In this document: piece by piece, positions 16,774 through 25,750 of the stretch
Numbering within the stretch: the first letter of the stretch is position 1
Layout of the letters: each line of letters begins with the position of its first letter
Origin: Flavobacterium sp. UBA6135
GTDB lineage: Bacteria > Bacteroidota > Bacteroidia > Flavobacteriales > Flavobacteriaceae
Reading direction: 5' to 3'
Assembly: GCF_002428305.1 (NCBI RefSeq)
Contig: NZ_DIVJ01000007.1
Location: 1-64,000, forward strand
Length of the DNA: 64,000 nucleotides
Translations under genes and position numbers: made by a program
Notes under the pieces: model-generated
Database searches by the model: none
Told to the model about the DNA's origin: nothing
The model's input: the letters and a program-made list of their open reading frames with translations, nothing else

Positions 16774-18024
16774 ATGTCATTTTCAGATCTTAACTTACTT
16801 CAAAATATACAGCATGCTATTGCTGACGAAGGTTATACCATCCCCACTCCTATTCAACAACAAGCCATTCCAATTGTTTTAGAAGGAACAGACTTGGTGG
16901 GTTGTGCTCAAACCGGAACCGGAAAAACGGCCGCTTTTGCTATTCCTATTTTAAATAATTTACATCGAATTGTTGGTTCTTTAAGCAAAAGAAAACTTGT
17001 TAGAGCATTGATTGTCACGCCCACCCGTGAATTAGCTATACAAATTGGTGAGAGCATCGATACCTATGGAAAATACACTAACATTAGACAATTAACCATT
17101 TTTGGTGGTGTTAGCCAAGTGCCTCAAGTGGATCAATTGAAAAAAGGAATTGACATTTTAATTGCTACTCCAGGTCGTTTGTTGGATTTGCATAAACAGG
17201 GATTTATTGATTTAGATAATTTGCATTTTTTAGTTTTAGATGAAGCTGATCAAATGTTGGACATGGGATTCATTAATGATGTAAAAAAAATCATCAAATT
17301 AACACCTTCAAACAGACAAACACTTTTATTTTCTGCAACTATGCCAATGGCTATCAGAGAATTGGCCGATACTTTTTTGACAAAAGCAAAATATGTTTCG
17401 GTAGATCCGGTATCGTCAACAGCTGAAAAAGTAGTACACAAAGTTTATTTTGTTGAAAAAGAAGACAAACGAAAACTTTTGTACCACATAATCAGAAATG
17501 AAAGCTTAAACAATCTTTTGGTTTTTACTAGAACCAAACACGGTGCTGATAATGTTGTCAAATTTTTGAAAAAACACGGTGTAAGTGCAGAAGCAATTCA
17601 TGGCGATAAATCACAAAACGCTCGTCAACGGGTTTTAGATCAGTTTAAAGCTAAAGAAATTTCTGTTTTAGTTGCCACCGATATTGCGGCTAGAGGAATT
17701 GATATTGAATTATTGCCTTTTGTTTTAAACTTTGATTTGCCCAACATTCCGGAAACTTATGTACACCGAATTGGAAGAACTGCTAGAGCCGGTAACGAAG
17801 GAATTGCTTATTCTTTTTGTGGAAAAGATGAAGAACCGTATTGGAAAGACATTCAAAAACTGACAAGAATCAATGCAAAAGTGATTACAGACCATCCCTT
17901 TCCGTGGAGTGAAGTTGCAAAAGAAATATCAGAAACAGCTAAACCCGACAGAAGAAACACAAAAAAAACAGATAATTCAAGAAAATCTACCGCTTCTAAA
18001 AAGAACAAAAAACGTTGGTATTAA
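16774..18024 (+). CDS. DEAD-box RNA helicase (RhlE-like)
   Basis: This 416-residue protein carries the whole DEAD-box motif set: F-S and PTPIQ (Q motif), AQTGTGKT (Walker A, residues 45-52), PTRELA, GG and TPGR, DEADQMLDMGF, SAT, and in the second RecA lobe ATDIAARGID and HRIGRTAR. A short basic tail rich in Lys/Asn/Ser ends the protein, as in RhlE-type helicases. It should unwind short RNA duplexes, in ribosome assembly or RNA decay. Its stop overlaps the stop of the convergent histidine kinase on a shared TTAA (18021-18024). Confidence 0.93.
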   Translation: MSFSDLNLLQNIQHAIADEGYTIPTPIQQQAIPIVLEGTDLVGCAQTGTGKTAAFAIPILNNLHRIVGSLSKRKLVRALIVTPTRELAIQIGESIDTYGKYTNIRQLTIFGGVSQVPQVDQLKKGIDILIATPGRLLDLHKQGFIDLDNLHFLVLDEADQMLDMGFINDVKKIIKLTPSNRQTLLFSATMPMAIRELADTFLTKAKYVSVDPVSSTAEKVVHKVYFVEKEDKRKLLYHIIRNESLNNLLVFTRTKHGADNVVKFLKKHGVSAEAIHGDKSQNARQRVLDQFKAKEISVLVATDIAARGIDIELLPFVLNFDLPNIPETYVHRIGRTARAGNEGIAYSFCGKDEEPYWKDIQKLTRINAKVITDHPFPWSEVAKEISETAKPDRRNTKKTDNSRKSTASKKNKKRWY

Positions 18025-20213
18025 GCAGTATTTTTTTTAACTAAAGTTTCTATTATATGCATCAGTTTTGATGGTTCGAATGGTTTGATCAAAACATCAT
18101 TCATACCTGCAGAAATAGCTTCTTCTGAAACTTCTTCTTTGGCAAAAGCCGTTAATGCAATTATTGGAACTGCAATACCTCTTTTTCTAATTAATCGTGT
18201 TGTTTCAAATCCATTGATAAGTGGCATATTGATATCCATCAATACAACATCAAAATACTCTTTTTGTAAAGCTTCTATTGCAGCATAACCATCATCAACA
18301 ATCACAGTTTTATAGTTATTTTTCTCCATGATTTTACGGGTAACCATTTGATTAATTTTGTTATCTTCAACAACTAAAACTTTGTAAATCATGTCATTAG
18401 AAAGGTCAACTTTAATATTATTGATTATTTCGTTTACTTTTGACATATCGTCATTAAAACCAATAGTAAAGGTAAACTTAGACCCTTTACCTTCTTCACT
18501 TTCAACAAAAATTTCACTGTCAAAAAGAGTGACTAATTTTTTTACAATAGAAAGCCCTAATCCCGCTCCTTGATAGTCGTCTTCCTTTCGATCAATTTGA
18601 ACGAATTTATCAAAAATTTTAGATAAATCCTTTTCAGCAATCCCAACACCGGTATCTTCAACTTCAAATTTGATATAACATATTGAATGTTCTTTTTTTT
18701 CTAAATTTGCTTTAATACGAACTTCCCCGTTTTGTGTAAATTTAAGTCCATTAGAAACTAAGTTCATAAAAATTTGAGACAGTCGTAACTTATCACCAAC
18801 TAAATATTCAGGAATTGACTCATCAACTTGCGTAACTATTTTGTTTTTATTTCGGGTTGCAATAAATGAAAGCGAGTTAGAAACCATATTGATTTCATCT
18901 TGGATATTCATCGTTAAATTTTCTAAAACTACTTTATTTTCTTCAATTTTATTGATTTGAAGTAAATCATTCACTAAGGACAAGAGGTATCGAGCTGAGA
19001 ATTTTAATGAATTTAAATGTGGACTATCCGCCAACTCTTTGTGTTCGTCTGAAAGCATATTGGTGATCCCAACCACACCATAAAGCGGAGTTCTTAATTC
19101 ATGGCTTATAGTTGAGATAAATTGCGTTTTTAATTTTGAAGCTTCTTCCGCTTTTTCTTTTGCAATTTTTAATTCTTCATTTTTAACTTCTAAATATTCA
19201 TTTACTTTTTTTCTAAAAATATTATTTTTATACAGAACATAAAGTAAAAATAACAACATCATTAAAAACACAAGTATCAGTGTAATAATAATTTTTGTTT
19301 TTCTCAGATTATCTTCCTGTAGAAGTTTTTCTTGATTAACTGCCGTTAACTGTCGCTTTGACTCGTCTAAGGCAATATCCATTCCTATAATTTTGGCATT
19401 CTTAATTTTTTCTAAATCAAAAATTTCATTTTTTAAAACCTGATGTCTGTTTAAAAAAAGATATGCTTTTTCATAGTTACCAATAGCAAATAAAAACTCA
19501 GAATAGTCATGATAAGCATCGGATAGATAGATTTTTGAATTATTTTCCTCACCTATCCTAATGGCTTCATTAAAATTAAAATCCGCTTTCTCTTTATCTT
19601 TCAGATGATGGAATTTTTTTCCCAACAAAATATACAAATACCCTTGAATATCTAAAATTTTGATACGATCTCTATGTTTTTCAACATAATCTAAATGAAA
19701 AACACCTTGATTGTAATCATTCGTATCAAAATAAAGTGAAGCTAAATTTAGTTTTGATAATACCATAGAAAAAACATTGTCAATTTTTTCTGAAATTTCA
19801 ATAGATTTCTTATAGTACTCAATAGCTTTTTTAAAATCTTTTTTTCTAAAAAAATAAATATTACCAATGTTATTGTACACGGCAGCTTTTAGTGTGTCAT
19901 TGACTGCTTTTCGAAAATGATAAACAGACTTGTCATAATATTCTAACGCTTTATCAATCTCTACGATTTCCTCATAATTACCGGCAATTGTATTATAAGA
20001 TCTACCAATTAAATCATCGTCTTTCATTTCTAAAGCAAAATCTAGTGCCTTGCTTGAAAATGACAATGAGTTTTTATAGTCTGATTTATAGAGGCAACTG
20101 TCGGAGGAGTGTAACAATTGACGCACTTCTTTTTTTGTTATACTTTTCTCTTGGGAAGAAAGAACAAATGAAGTAGCTAAAAAAATAAAAAGCAATGCTG
20201 TTTTTGGGGACAT
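18021..20213 (-). CDS. TPR-sensor hybrid histidine kinase with receiver domain
   Basis: This 730-residue protein has, in order, a signal peptide (1-20), TPR-like helical repeats (about 35-290, e.g. AAVYNNIGNIYF and KAIEYYKKSIEI), a membrane span (306-328), a coiled linker, a HisKA dimerisation domain with H371 in FISTISHELRTPL, an HATPase domain with N484, DTGVG (520-524) and GAGLGLSI (549-556), and a receiver domain with D660 in VVLMDINMP. The TPR part would be periplasmic and may sense a protein or peptide. No DNA-binding output domain is present, so signal must pass to a separate partner. It is convergent with the helicase, sharing 4 bases, and no hairpin separates them. Confidence 0.9.
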   Translation of the reverse strand: MSPKTALLFIFLATSFVLSSQEKSITKKEVRQLLHSSDSCLYKSDYKNSLSFSSKALDFALEMKDDDLIGRSYNTIAGNYEEIVEIDKALEYYDKSVYHFRKAVNDTLKAAVYNNIGNIYFFRKKDFKKAIEYYKKSIEISEKIDNVFSMVLSKLNLASLYFDTNDYNQGVFHLDYVEKHRDRIKILDIQGYLYILLGKKFHHLKDKEKADFNFNEAIRIGEENNSKIYLSDAYHDYSEFLFAIGNYEKAYLFLNRHQVLKNEIFDLEKIKNAKIIGMDIALDESKRQLTAVNQEKLLQEDNLRKTKIIITLILVFLMMLLFLLYVLYKNNIFRKKVNEYLEVKNEELKIAKEKAEEASKLKTQFISTISHELRTPLYGVVGITNMLSDEHKELADSPHLNSLKFSARYLLSLVNDLLQINKIEENKVVLENLTMNIQDEINMVSNSLSFIATRNKNKIVTQVDESIPEYLVGDKLRLSQIFMNLVSNGLKFTQNGEVRIKANLEKKEHSICYIKFEVEDTGVGIAEKDLSKIFDKFVQIDRKEDDYQGAGLGLSIVKKLVTLFDSEIFVESEEGKGSKFTFTIGFNDDMSKVNEIINNIKVDLSNDMIYKVLVVEDNKINQMVTRKIMEKNNYKTVIVDDGYAAIEALQKEYFDVVLMDINMPLINGFETTRLIRKRGIAVPIIALTAFAKEEVSEEAISAGMNDVLIKPFEPSKLMHIIETLVKKNTA

Positions 20214-20256
20214 CTTTATTTTTAATTCATCAAATATAATCTATTTTATTTAAAAA

Positions 20257-20285
20257 AAAATCCCGAATTATCGGGATTTTAATAA
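20257..20285 (-). terminator. Intrinsic terminator downstream of ettA
   Basis: AAAATCCCGA (20257-20266) pairs with TCGGGATTTT (20271-20280) around ATTA. Read on the minus strand it is followed by a long T-run, so it ends ettA transcription. Confidence 0.88.
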
Positions 20286-20287
20286 AA

Positions 20288-21982
20288 TTAATTTCTTACT
20301 AATTTTTTATATTTAATACGCTTAGGTGTCACATCTGCACCTAGACGTTTTCTTTTGTTTTCTTCGTATTCTGTAAAACTTCCTTCAAAGAAATAGACTT
20401 GCGAATCACCTTCAAATGCTAAAATATGTGTACAGATTCGGTCCAAAAACCATCGGTCGTGCGAAATAATTACGGCACATCCTGCAAAATTTTCTAATCC
20501 TTCTTCAAGAGCACGAAGTGTATTTATATCCAAGTCATTGGTTGGCTCATCTAAAAGCAACACGTTTCCTTCTTCTTTTAACGTCATGGCTAAATGCAAG
20601 CGATTTCTTTCTCCACCTGACAAGGTAGAAACTTTTTTATTTTGGTCGCTTCCGCCAAAATTAAAACGACTCAAATAAGCTCTCGAATTTACCTGACGAC
20701 CACCCATCATAATTAACTCTTGACCATCACAAAAATTCTCCCAAATTGATTTATTAACATCAATATTACTGTGTGATTGATCTACATAGGCAATTTTTAC
20801 AGTATCCCCGGTTGAAAATTCTCCTTTATCCGGATTTTCTTCACCCATAATCATTTTAAAAATGGTTGTTTTTCCGGCACCATTTGGCCCAATAATTCCA
20901 ACTATTCCGGCTTGTGGCAGTCTGAAATTCAAATCTTCATAAAGCAATTTATCGCCATAAGCTTTTGCTACGCCCTGGGCTTCAATCACATTGGTTCCCA
21001 AACGAGGACCATTTGGAATATATAATTCTAATTTTTCGTCCAACTCTTTTTGATCTTCATTTAAAAGCTTATCATAATTTTGTAAACGAGCTTTTTGTTT
21101 GGTTTGACGTCCTTTTGCACCTTGTCTTACCCAATCTAGTTCTCGTTCTAGTGTTTTTCTTCGTTTAGAGGCTACTTTTTCTTCCAATTCCATTCGCTTG
21201 GTTTTTTGGTCTAACCAAGATGAATAGTTGCCTTTCCAAGGAATACCTTCACCTCTATCCAATTCTAAAATCCAACCGGCAACGTTATCTAAGAAGTATC
21301 TGTCGTGAGTTACTGCAATAACAGTTCCGGGATATTGTTGTAAATGTTGTTCTAACCACAAAACAGATTCGGCATCTAAATGGTTAGTTGGCTCATCTAA
21401 TAACAAAACATCGGGTTGTTGCAATAATAGACGACACAAAGCAACACGTCTGCGTTCACCTCCTGAAAGCACCTTTATTGGAGTGTCAGGTTCCGGAGTT
21501 CGCAAGGCATCCATTGCTACTTCCAACTTATTGTCTATTTCCCATGCACCGGCTGCATCAATCTTATCTTGAAGCTCTGCTTGACGGTCCATTAATTTTT
21601 GCATCTTATCTGCATCTTCATAAATTTCAGGTAAACCAAACATGTCATTTAGTTTATTGAATTCATCAAGCAAGGCAATTGTTTCTGCGGCACCTTCTCT
21701 AACAATTTCGATTACTGTTTTGGTTTCATCTAAAATTGGTTCTTGTTCAAGATAACCTACTTTATAACCCGGAGCAAAAACAACATCACCTTGGTAATTT
21801 TTATCAACTCCAGCTATGATCTTTAATAATGAAGATTTACCGGAACCATTTAAACCAAGGATACCAATTTTAGCTCCATAAAAAAAGCTAAGATAAATAT
21901 CTTTTAAAACCTGTTTATTTGTACTCGAGTAGGTTTTACTCACCCGAGACATTGAAAAAATTACTTTCTTATCGTCTGACAT
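20288..21982 (-). CDS. ettA: Energy-dependent translational throttle protein EttA (ABC-F)
   Basis: This 564-residue soluble ABC-F ATPase has two nucleotide-binding domains and no membrane segment. NBD1 has GLNGSGKS, the signature LSGGERRRVALCRLL and LLLDEPTNHLD. The linker region (about residues 250-320, KRMELEEKVASKRRKTLERELDWVR) is basic and helical. NBD2 has GPNGAGKT, LSGGERNRLHLAMTL and LLLDEPTNDLD. EttA binds the ribosomal E-site and gates the first elongation steps according to ADP/ATP ratio. Length and composition match EttA better than the drug-resistance ABC-F branches. Confidence 0.93.
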   Translation of the reverse strand: MSDDKKVIFSMSRVSKTYSSTNKQVLKDIYLSFFYGAKIGILGLNGSGKSSLLKIIAGVDKNYQGDVVFAPGYKVGYLEQEPILDETKTVIEIVREGAAETIALLDEFNKLNDMFGLPEIYEDADKMQKLMDRQAELQDKIDAAGAWEIDNKLEVAMDALRTPEPDTPIKVLSGGERRRVALCRLLLQQPDVLLLDEPTNHLDAESVLWLEQHLQQYPGTVIAVTHDRYFLDNVAGWILELDRGEGIPWKGNYSSWLDQKTKRMELEEKVASKRRKTLERELDWVRQGAKGRQTKQKARLQNYDKLLNEDQKELDEKLELYIPNGPRLGTNVIEAQGVAKAYGDKLLYEDLNFRLPQAGIVGIIGPNGAGKTTIFKMIMGEENPDKGEFSTGDTVKIAYVDQSHSNIDVNKSIWENFCDGQELIMMGGRQVNSRAYLSRFNFGGSDQNKKVSTLSGGERNRLHLAMTLKEEGNVLLLDEPTNDLDINTLRALEEGLENFAGCAVIISHDRWFLDRICTHILAFEGDSQVYFFEGSFTEYEENKRKRLGADVTPKRIKYKKLVRN

Positions 21983-22004
21983 ACAATCAATTATTTTATT
22001 TTTA

Positions 22005-22187
22005 TTACACTCTTCCTTTTAAAGCATTAAACACCCATGCTATGGCTAAAAAACCAATCCCAGTAGCAGCAAAACCCCAACCTGCAACGTCATTATATCG
22101 AAATGCTCCCATGCCAATTAACAATAACCCCATCAAAATCATTATGAATGTTGCCCAAGCCAAAATTGTATTTTTATTAATTCCCAT
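22005..22187 (-). CDS. CAL67264-family small membrane protein
   Basis: This is a 60-residue protein with two hydrophobic spans (about residues 7-27 and 36-54), a FRYNDVAGWGF centre and the tail FNALKGRV. I recognise this as the flavobacterial family named after locus CAL67264; no function is known. It is 22 bases upstream of ettA on the same strand and may be cotranscribed with it. Confidence 0.75.
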   Translation of the reverse strand: MGINKNTILAWATFIMILMGLLLIGMGAFRYNDVAGWGFAATGIGFLAIAWVFNALKGRV

Positions 22188-22261
22188 TTTATAAATTTTA
22201 AGGAAGCAAATATCGTGTTTTTAAAGGGTATTGAAAAACAAAATCAAAAATTCTAACAATT

Positions 22262-23266
22262 TTAATTAAAAATTTTAATGAGCATTTCTTTCAACAAATC
22301 GGCTTCATGCATTTGATTGGCTCCCACACCTTTACTCTTTGAATCAATGTCTCGAAGCGAGGAAACAATGTTGCTGACTTTTTTCATGGGATAATTTTTT
22401 GCTGCCGTGATATATTCTTGTACAAAAAAGGGACTTACAGCTAATACTTTTGCTACATTGGCTGCAGATTTATCGTTCAATCCATGGAATTGTAATAGTT
22501 TAACAAAAAAAGCAAAAACCTGTCCGGTAGTCAACACCATAGGATATTCTTTTTTGTTTTGAGCAAAATGATCTGCAATTTTATAAGCCTGTAAAATAGC
22601 TTTGCTACCAATAGCCTTTCGTAGTTCAAACACATTAAAATCTTTGCTAAATCCAATGTTTTCTTCTATGTGATTCGCAGTAATTGTAGTTCCGACCGGA
22701 AGAATAATTTGAAGTTTTTCTAGTTCATTATTGATTTTATTCAAATCTGTTCCCAAAAATTCAACCAACATTTCTGAAGCTTTTGGTTCAATTGCATAGC
22801 CTTTTCCTTTTAAAATTCTAACTATCCATGTTCCCACTTGGTTGTCATATAGTTTTTTGCTTTCAAACAACAATCCGTTTTTTTGTAACGATTTTGCAAG
22901 CGATTTTCTTTTGTCTAAGGTTTTGTATTTGTATGCAAAAACCAAAATAGTTGTAGGTTGTGGGTTTTCAACATAAGACGAAAGATCATCAATAGTTCTG
23001 CTTAAATCTTGAGCTTCTTTTACTATTATAACTTGATAATCAGCCATCATCGGATAGCGTTTTGCATTTGAAATAATATCTTGAACAGAAATATCTCTAC
23101 CATATAAAACCATCTGGTTAAAGCCTCTTTCTTCTTCAGACAGAATAGAGCTTTCAATGAATTCAGAAATTTTATCAATATAATAAGGTTCTTCACCCAT
23201 TAAAAAATAAACAGGCTTGAATTTTTTTTGTTTTATATCATTGATGATACCAATAACTTCATCCAT
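22262..23266 (-). CDS. holA: DNA polymerase III subunit delta
   Basis: This 334-residue protein is the clamp-loader delta subunit. The N-terminal region has the family pattern PVYFLMGEEPYYIDKI, then FNQMVLYGRD and YPMMADYQVIIVKEAQ. The helical middle has LVEFLGTDLNKINNELEKL, and the C-terminal collar domain contains YITAAKNYPMKKV. Delta opens the beta clamp within the clamp-loader complex. It is divergent from the HSDR_N-like gene; the 65-base gap contains no consensus promoter that I can assign. Confidence 0.92.
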   Translation of the reverse strand: MDEVIGIINDIKQKKFKPVYFLMGEEPYYIDKISEFIESSILSEEERGFNQMVLYGRDISVQDIISNAKRYPMMADYQVIIVKEAQDLSRTIDDLSSYVENPQPTTILVFAYKYKTLDKRKSLAKSLQKNGLLFESKKLYDNQVGTWIVRILKGKGYAIEPKASEMLVEFLGTDLNKINNELEKLQIILPVGTTITANHIEENIGFSKDFNVFELRKAIGSKAILQAYKIADHFAQNKKEYPMVLTTGQVFAFFVKLLQFHGLNDKSAANVAKVLAVSPFFVQEYITAAKNYPMKKVSNIVSSLRDIDSKSKGVGANQMHEADLLKEMLIKIFN

Positions 23267-23331
23267 AGTAAATTTGTGTAAGCTGTTATTATAGTTTTCT
23301 CATTTTGGCATAAACTATTTATATTTACACC

Positions 23332-23790
23332 ATGCAAAAACTCAATTTCCCGGTGTTTAACTTCCGATTCAAAAATAGTGAAAATAAAGTCGCTATCTTT
23401 GATGAAATTCGTAAAAAATTTGTGCTGCTCACACCTGAAGAATGGGTCAGACAACATGTTGTGCATTATTTAATTAGTGTAAAAAAGCATCCCAAAACAT
23501 TAATTAATGTAGAAAAAAAAGTACTTCAGAACGGAATTAGTAAACGATATGATGTAGTAGCTTTTCGCCCGGATGGCAGTATCTATCTGGTTATTGAATG
23601 CAAAGCACCCGAGGTAAAACTGACTCAAAAAGTGTTTGATCAATTGGCTCAATATAATTTTATTTTAAACGCTACTTATTTAATGGTTACAAATGGTTTG
23701 AATCATTATTTTTGTGAAATAAATGTGGAACAATCCAATTATAATTTTTTAACCGATATTCCTGAACTTAATTTAAATCAATTTGAATAA
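23332..23790 (+). CDS. Stand-alone HSDR_N-like (type I restriction R N-terminal) domain protein
   Basis: This 152-residue protein resembles the N-terminal nuclease domain of type I restriction HsdR subunits, in the short stand-alone form common in Bacteroidota. The PD-(D/E)XK core is visible as YDVVAFRPDG (Asp), then YLVIECKAPE (Glu-x-Lys). There is no helicase, specificity or methylase gene nearby, so it is not part of a restriction system here. Its setting between holA and a glycosyltransferase suggests a housekeeping role, possibly in DNA metabolism, but that is inference. It overlaps the start of the next gene by 8 bases. Confidence 0.8.
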   Translation: MQKLNFPVFNFRFKNSENKVAIFDEIRKKFVLLTPEEWVRQHVVHYLISVKKHPKTLINVEKKVLQNGISKRYDVVAFRPDGSIYLVIECKAPEVKLTQKVFDQLAQYNFILNATYLMVTNGLNHYFCEINVEQSNYNFLTDIPELNLNQFE

Positions 23791-24793
23791 TTTATCAAAA
23801 AATAAAATAGCCATTGTCATTTTAAATTGGAATGGTGTTTCGCTTCTTGAAAAATTTTTACCATCTATTGTAAACTATTCTGATAATGCTACTATTTATG
23901 TGGTAGATAATAATTCAACCGATACTTCTGTTTCGTTTCTACAGGAATATTTTCCAACAGTTACACTAATTCAAAACCAAGAGAATTATGGTTTTGCAGG
24001 AGGCTATACTGTCGCTTTACAACAAGTTCAGGAAGAAATTTATGCTTTAGTAAATTCTGATATTGAAGTAACCGAAAATTGGTTACAACCCATTATTGAA
24101 CTTTTTGATAATGAACCTGAAACAGCTATCATTCAACCAAAAATTTTAGATTATAAAAACAAAGATTATTTTGAATATGCCGGAGCCGGCGGTGGTTTTA
24201 TAGATAAATTTGGTTATCCGTTTTGTCGTGGTAGAATTTTTACTACAATCGAAAAAGACAACAAGCAATACGATGACACCACAACGGTTTTTTGGGCTTC
24301 AGGGGCTTGTTTTTTTGTTAGAAAATCTGTTTTTCAAGAACTTGGTGGATTTGATACCGATTTTTTTGCACATCAGGAAGAAATAGATTTGTGTTGGCGA
24401 GCTTTTAACGCCAATTATACCATTAAATATTGTGGTAAATCAACAGTATTTCATCTGGGTGGTGCTACTCTGGAGGCCAGTAATCCAAAAAAAACATATT
24501 TAAATTTTAGAAATTCATTGTTGATGTTGGTTAAAAATTTACCAGCAAAACTAGTTTTTCAAATTGTCATTTTTAGATTGATTTTGGATGGTATTGCCGG
24601 AGTTCGTTTTTTATTTTTAGGTAATTTTCAGCATTTTATGGCTATTTTAAAAGCACACTTTTCATTTTATGTTATGCTTCCCAAAATTTCAAGAAAGAGA
24701 GTTAAAGTTATTCCAAAAAAATACTTTTCAGTTTCAAGTATAGTTTTAGACTATTATTGGGCAAAAAAACACCATTTTAAAGACTTATTTTAA
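23783..24793 (+). CDS. Glycosyltransferase family 2
   Basis: This 336-residue protein is a GT-A fold glycosyltransferase. It shows IVILNWNG at the start, VDNNSTD, a metal-binding-like VNSDIEV, and the later HQEEIDLCWRAF segment typical of rhamnosyl- and related GT2 enzymes. A hydrophobic stretch near residues 255-280 may associate with the membrane. The start codon appears to be TTG at 23783, overlapping the end of the preceding gene; no ATG occurs before the conserved first strand. Donor and acceptor sugars are unknown. Confidence 0.88.
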   Translation: MNNLSKNKIAIVILNWNGVSLLEKFLPSIVNYSDNATIYVVDNNSTDTSVSFLQEYFPTVTLIQNQENYGFAGGYTVALQQVQEEIYALVNSDIEVTENWLQPIIELFDNEPETAIIQPKILDYKNKDYFEYAGAGGGFIDKFGYPFCRGRIFTTIEKDNKQYDDTTTVFWASGACFFVRKSVFQELGGFDTDFFAHQEEIDLCWRAFNANYTIKYCGKSTVFHLGGATLEASNPKKTYLNFRNSLLMLVKNLPAKLVFQIVIFRLILDGIAGVRFLFLGNFQHFMAILKAHFSFYVMLPKISRKRVKVIPKKYFSVSSIVLDYYWAKKHHFKDLF

Positions 24794-24837
24794 TATATTT
24801 TTATCACTAATTTGGTATAGTCTTTGCTAATAATCCT

Positions 24838-24845
24838 TAAATTTG
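24838..24845 (+). promoter_or_regulatory. -7 box of the OmpA-like lipoprotein gene
   Basis: TAAATTTG matches TAnnTTTG. A TTTG 23 bases upstream (24811-24814) is a possible -33 element at long spacing. The box supports the ATG at 24866 rather than the open-frame start at 24824. Confidence 0.5.
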
Positions 24846-24865
24846 TAAAACAAAATACATCACCA

Positions 24866-25702
24866 ATGAAAAGACTGATTTTATTCGTTTCAATTGCTGC
24901 CATGACGCTAGGATCATGTGGCACAAAAAAGAAAATTGCTGAATTAGAAGCAAAAAACAAAGAGTGTCAAGATTTATTGAACTCTACTACAGTTAAATTG
25001 AATTTATGTTTGTCTGAAAAAGACATAATTTCAAATCAACTTGCCGATTTAAAGAAAACCAATTCTGATTTAATCAGTAATGTTGGAAACATCACTTTAT
25101 TATCTGCTAAAGGTGCTGAAAACCTTGAAAAATCTTTAGAAAGTTTAAAAGAAAAAGATTTAAAAATCTCAAGACTTCAAGATGCATTAACACGTAAAGA
25201 CAGTGTGACATTGGCATTGGTAACAAGTTTAAAGGGTGCTGTAGGAATAAGCGATCCAGACATTGAAATCAATGTTGAAAAAGGAGTTGTAATGATTTCT
25301 ATTGCTGACAAATTATTATTCAAATCCGGAAGTTATGAAATTAGCGACCGAGCAAAAGAAATTTTAGGAAAAGTTGCAAAAGTTGTAAATGACAAACCTG
25401 ATTTTGAATGTATGGTAGAAAGTCATACTGACAACGTTCCTTACCGAAATGGTGTTTTGTTAGACAACTGGGATTTAAGTGCAAAACGTGCTACTGCTGT
25501 GGTTCGAGTATTAACTAATGACCACAAAGTAAATCCAAAACAGATGATTGCAGCAGGAAGAGGTGAATTTCAACCTTTAGTTGCAAACAATACGGTTGAA
25601 AATCGTGCGGCAAACAGAAGAACAAGAATTATTGTGATGCCAAAAATTGATCAGTTTTATGACATGATTGAAAAAGAAATGAAAAAACAAACAGGTAAAT
25701 AA
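24866..25702 (+). CDS. OmpA-family lipoprotein
   Basis: This 278-residue protein starts with a lipoprotein signal (MKRLILFVSIAAMTLGSC; lipobox LGSC with Cys18). A long coiled coil (about residues 25-115) follows, then an OmpA C-terminal domain with ADKLLFKSGSYEIS, ESHTDNVPYRN and NRAANRRTRI. The OmpA domain binds peptidoglycan, so the protein should tether the outer membrane to the cell wall or hold a partner by its coiled coil. The layout resembles Pal-like or MotB-like anchors without a membrane channel. A bidirectional terminator follows at 25721. Confidence 0.9.
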   Translation: MKRLILFVSIAAMTLGSCGTKKKIAELEAKNKECQDLLNSTTVKLNLCLSEKDIISNQLADLKKTNSDLISNVGNITLLSAKGAENLEKSLESLKEKDLKISRLQDALTRKDSVTLALVTSLKGAVGISDPDIEINVEKGVVMISIADKLLFKSGSYEISDRAKEILGKVAKVVNDKPDFECMVESHTDNVPYRNGVLLDNWDLSAKRATAVVRVLTNDHKVNPKQMIAAGRGEFQPLVANNTVENRAANRRTRIIVMPKIDQFYDMIEKEMKKQTGK

Positions 25703-25720
25703 TCCGGTTAATTTATATAG

Positions 25721-25750
25721 AAAACGCCTCTTAATTGAGGCGTTTTTATT
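25721..25750. terminator. Bidirectional terminator between the OmpA lipoprotein and YciO-like genes
   Basis: AAAACGCCTC (25721-25730) pairs with GAGGCGTTTT (25737-25746) around TTAATT, with A and T runs on both sides. Confidence 0.88.

Noticed and set aside
20965..21660. Open frames antisense to ettA, and other open frames antisense to or in another frame of known genes
   Set aside because: They are shadows of strongly conserved coding frames and have no promoter or recognisable product.
23332..24793. Restriction-modification system
   Set aside because: Only an HSDR_N-like domain is present; there is no methylase, specificity subunit or helicase, and the neighbour is a glycosyltransferase.
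24824..24865. Longer start of the OmpA-like lipoprotein
   Set aside because: It would bury the lipoprotein signal and overlap the -7 box; MKRLILF at 24866 gives a proper lipobox signal.
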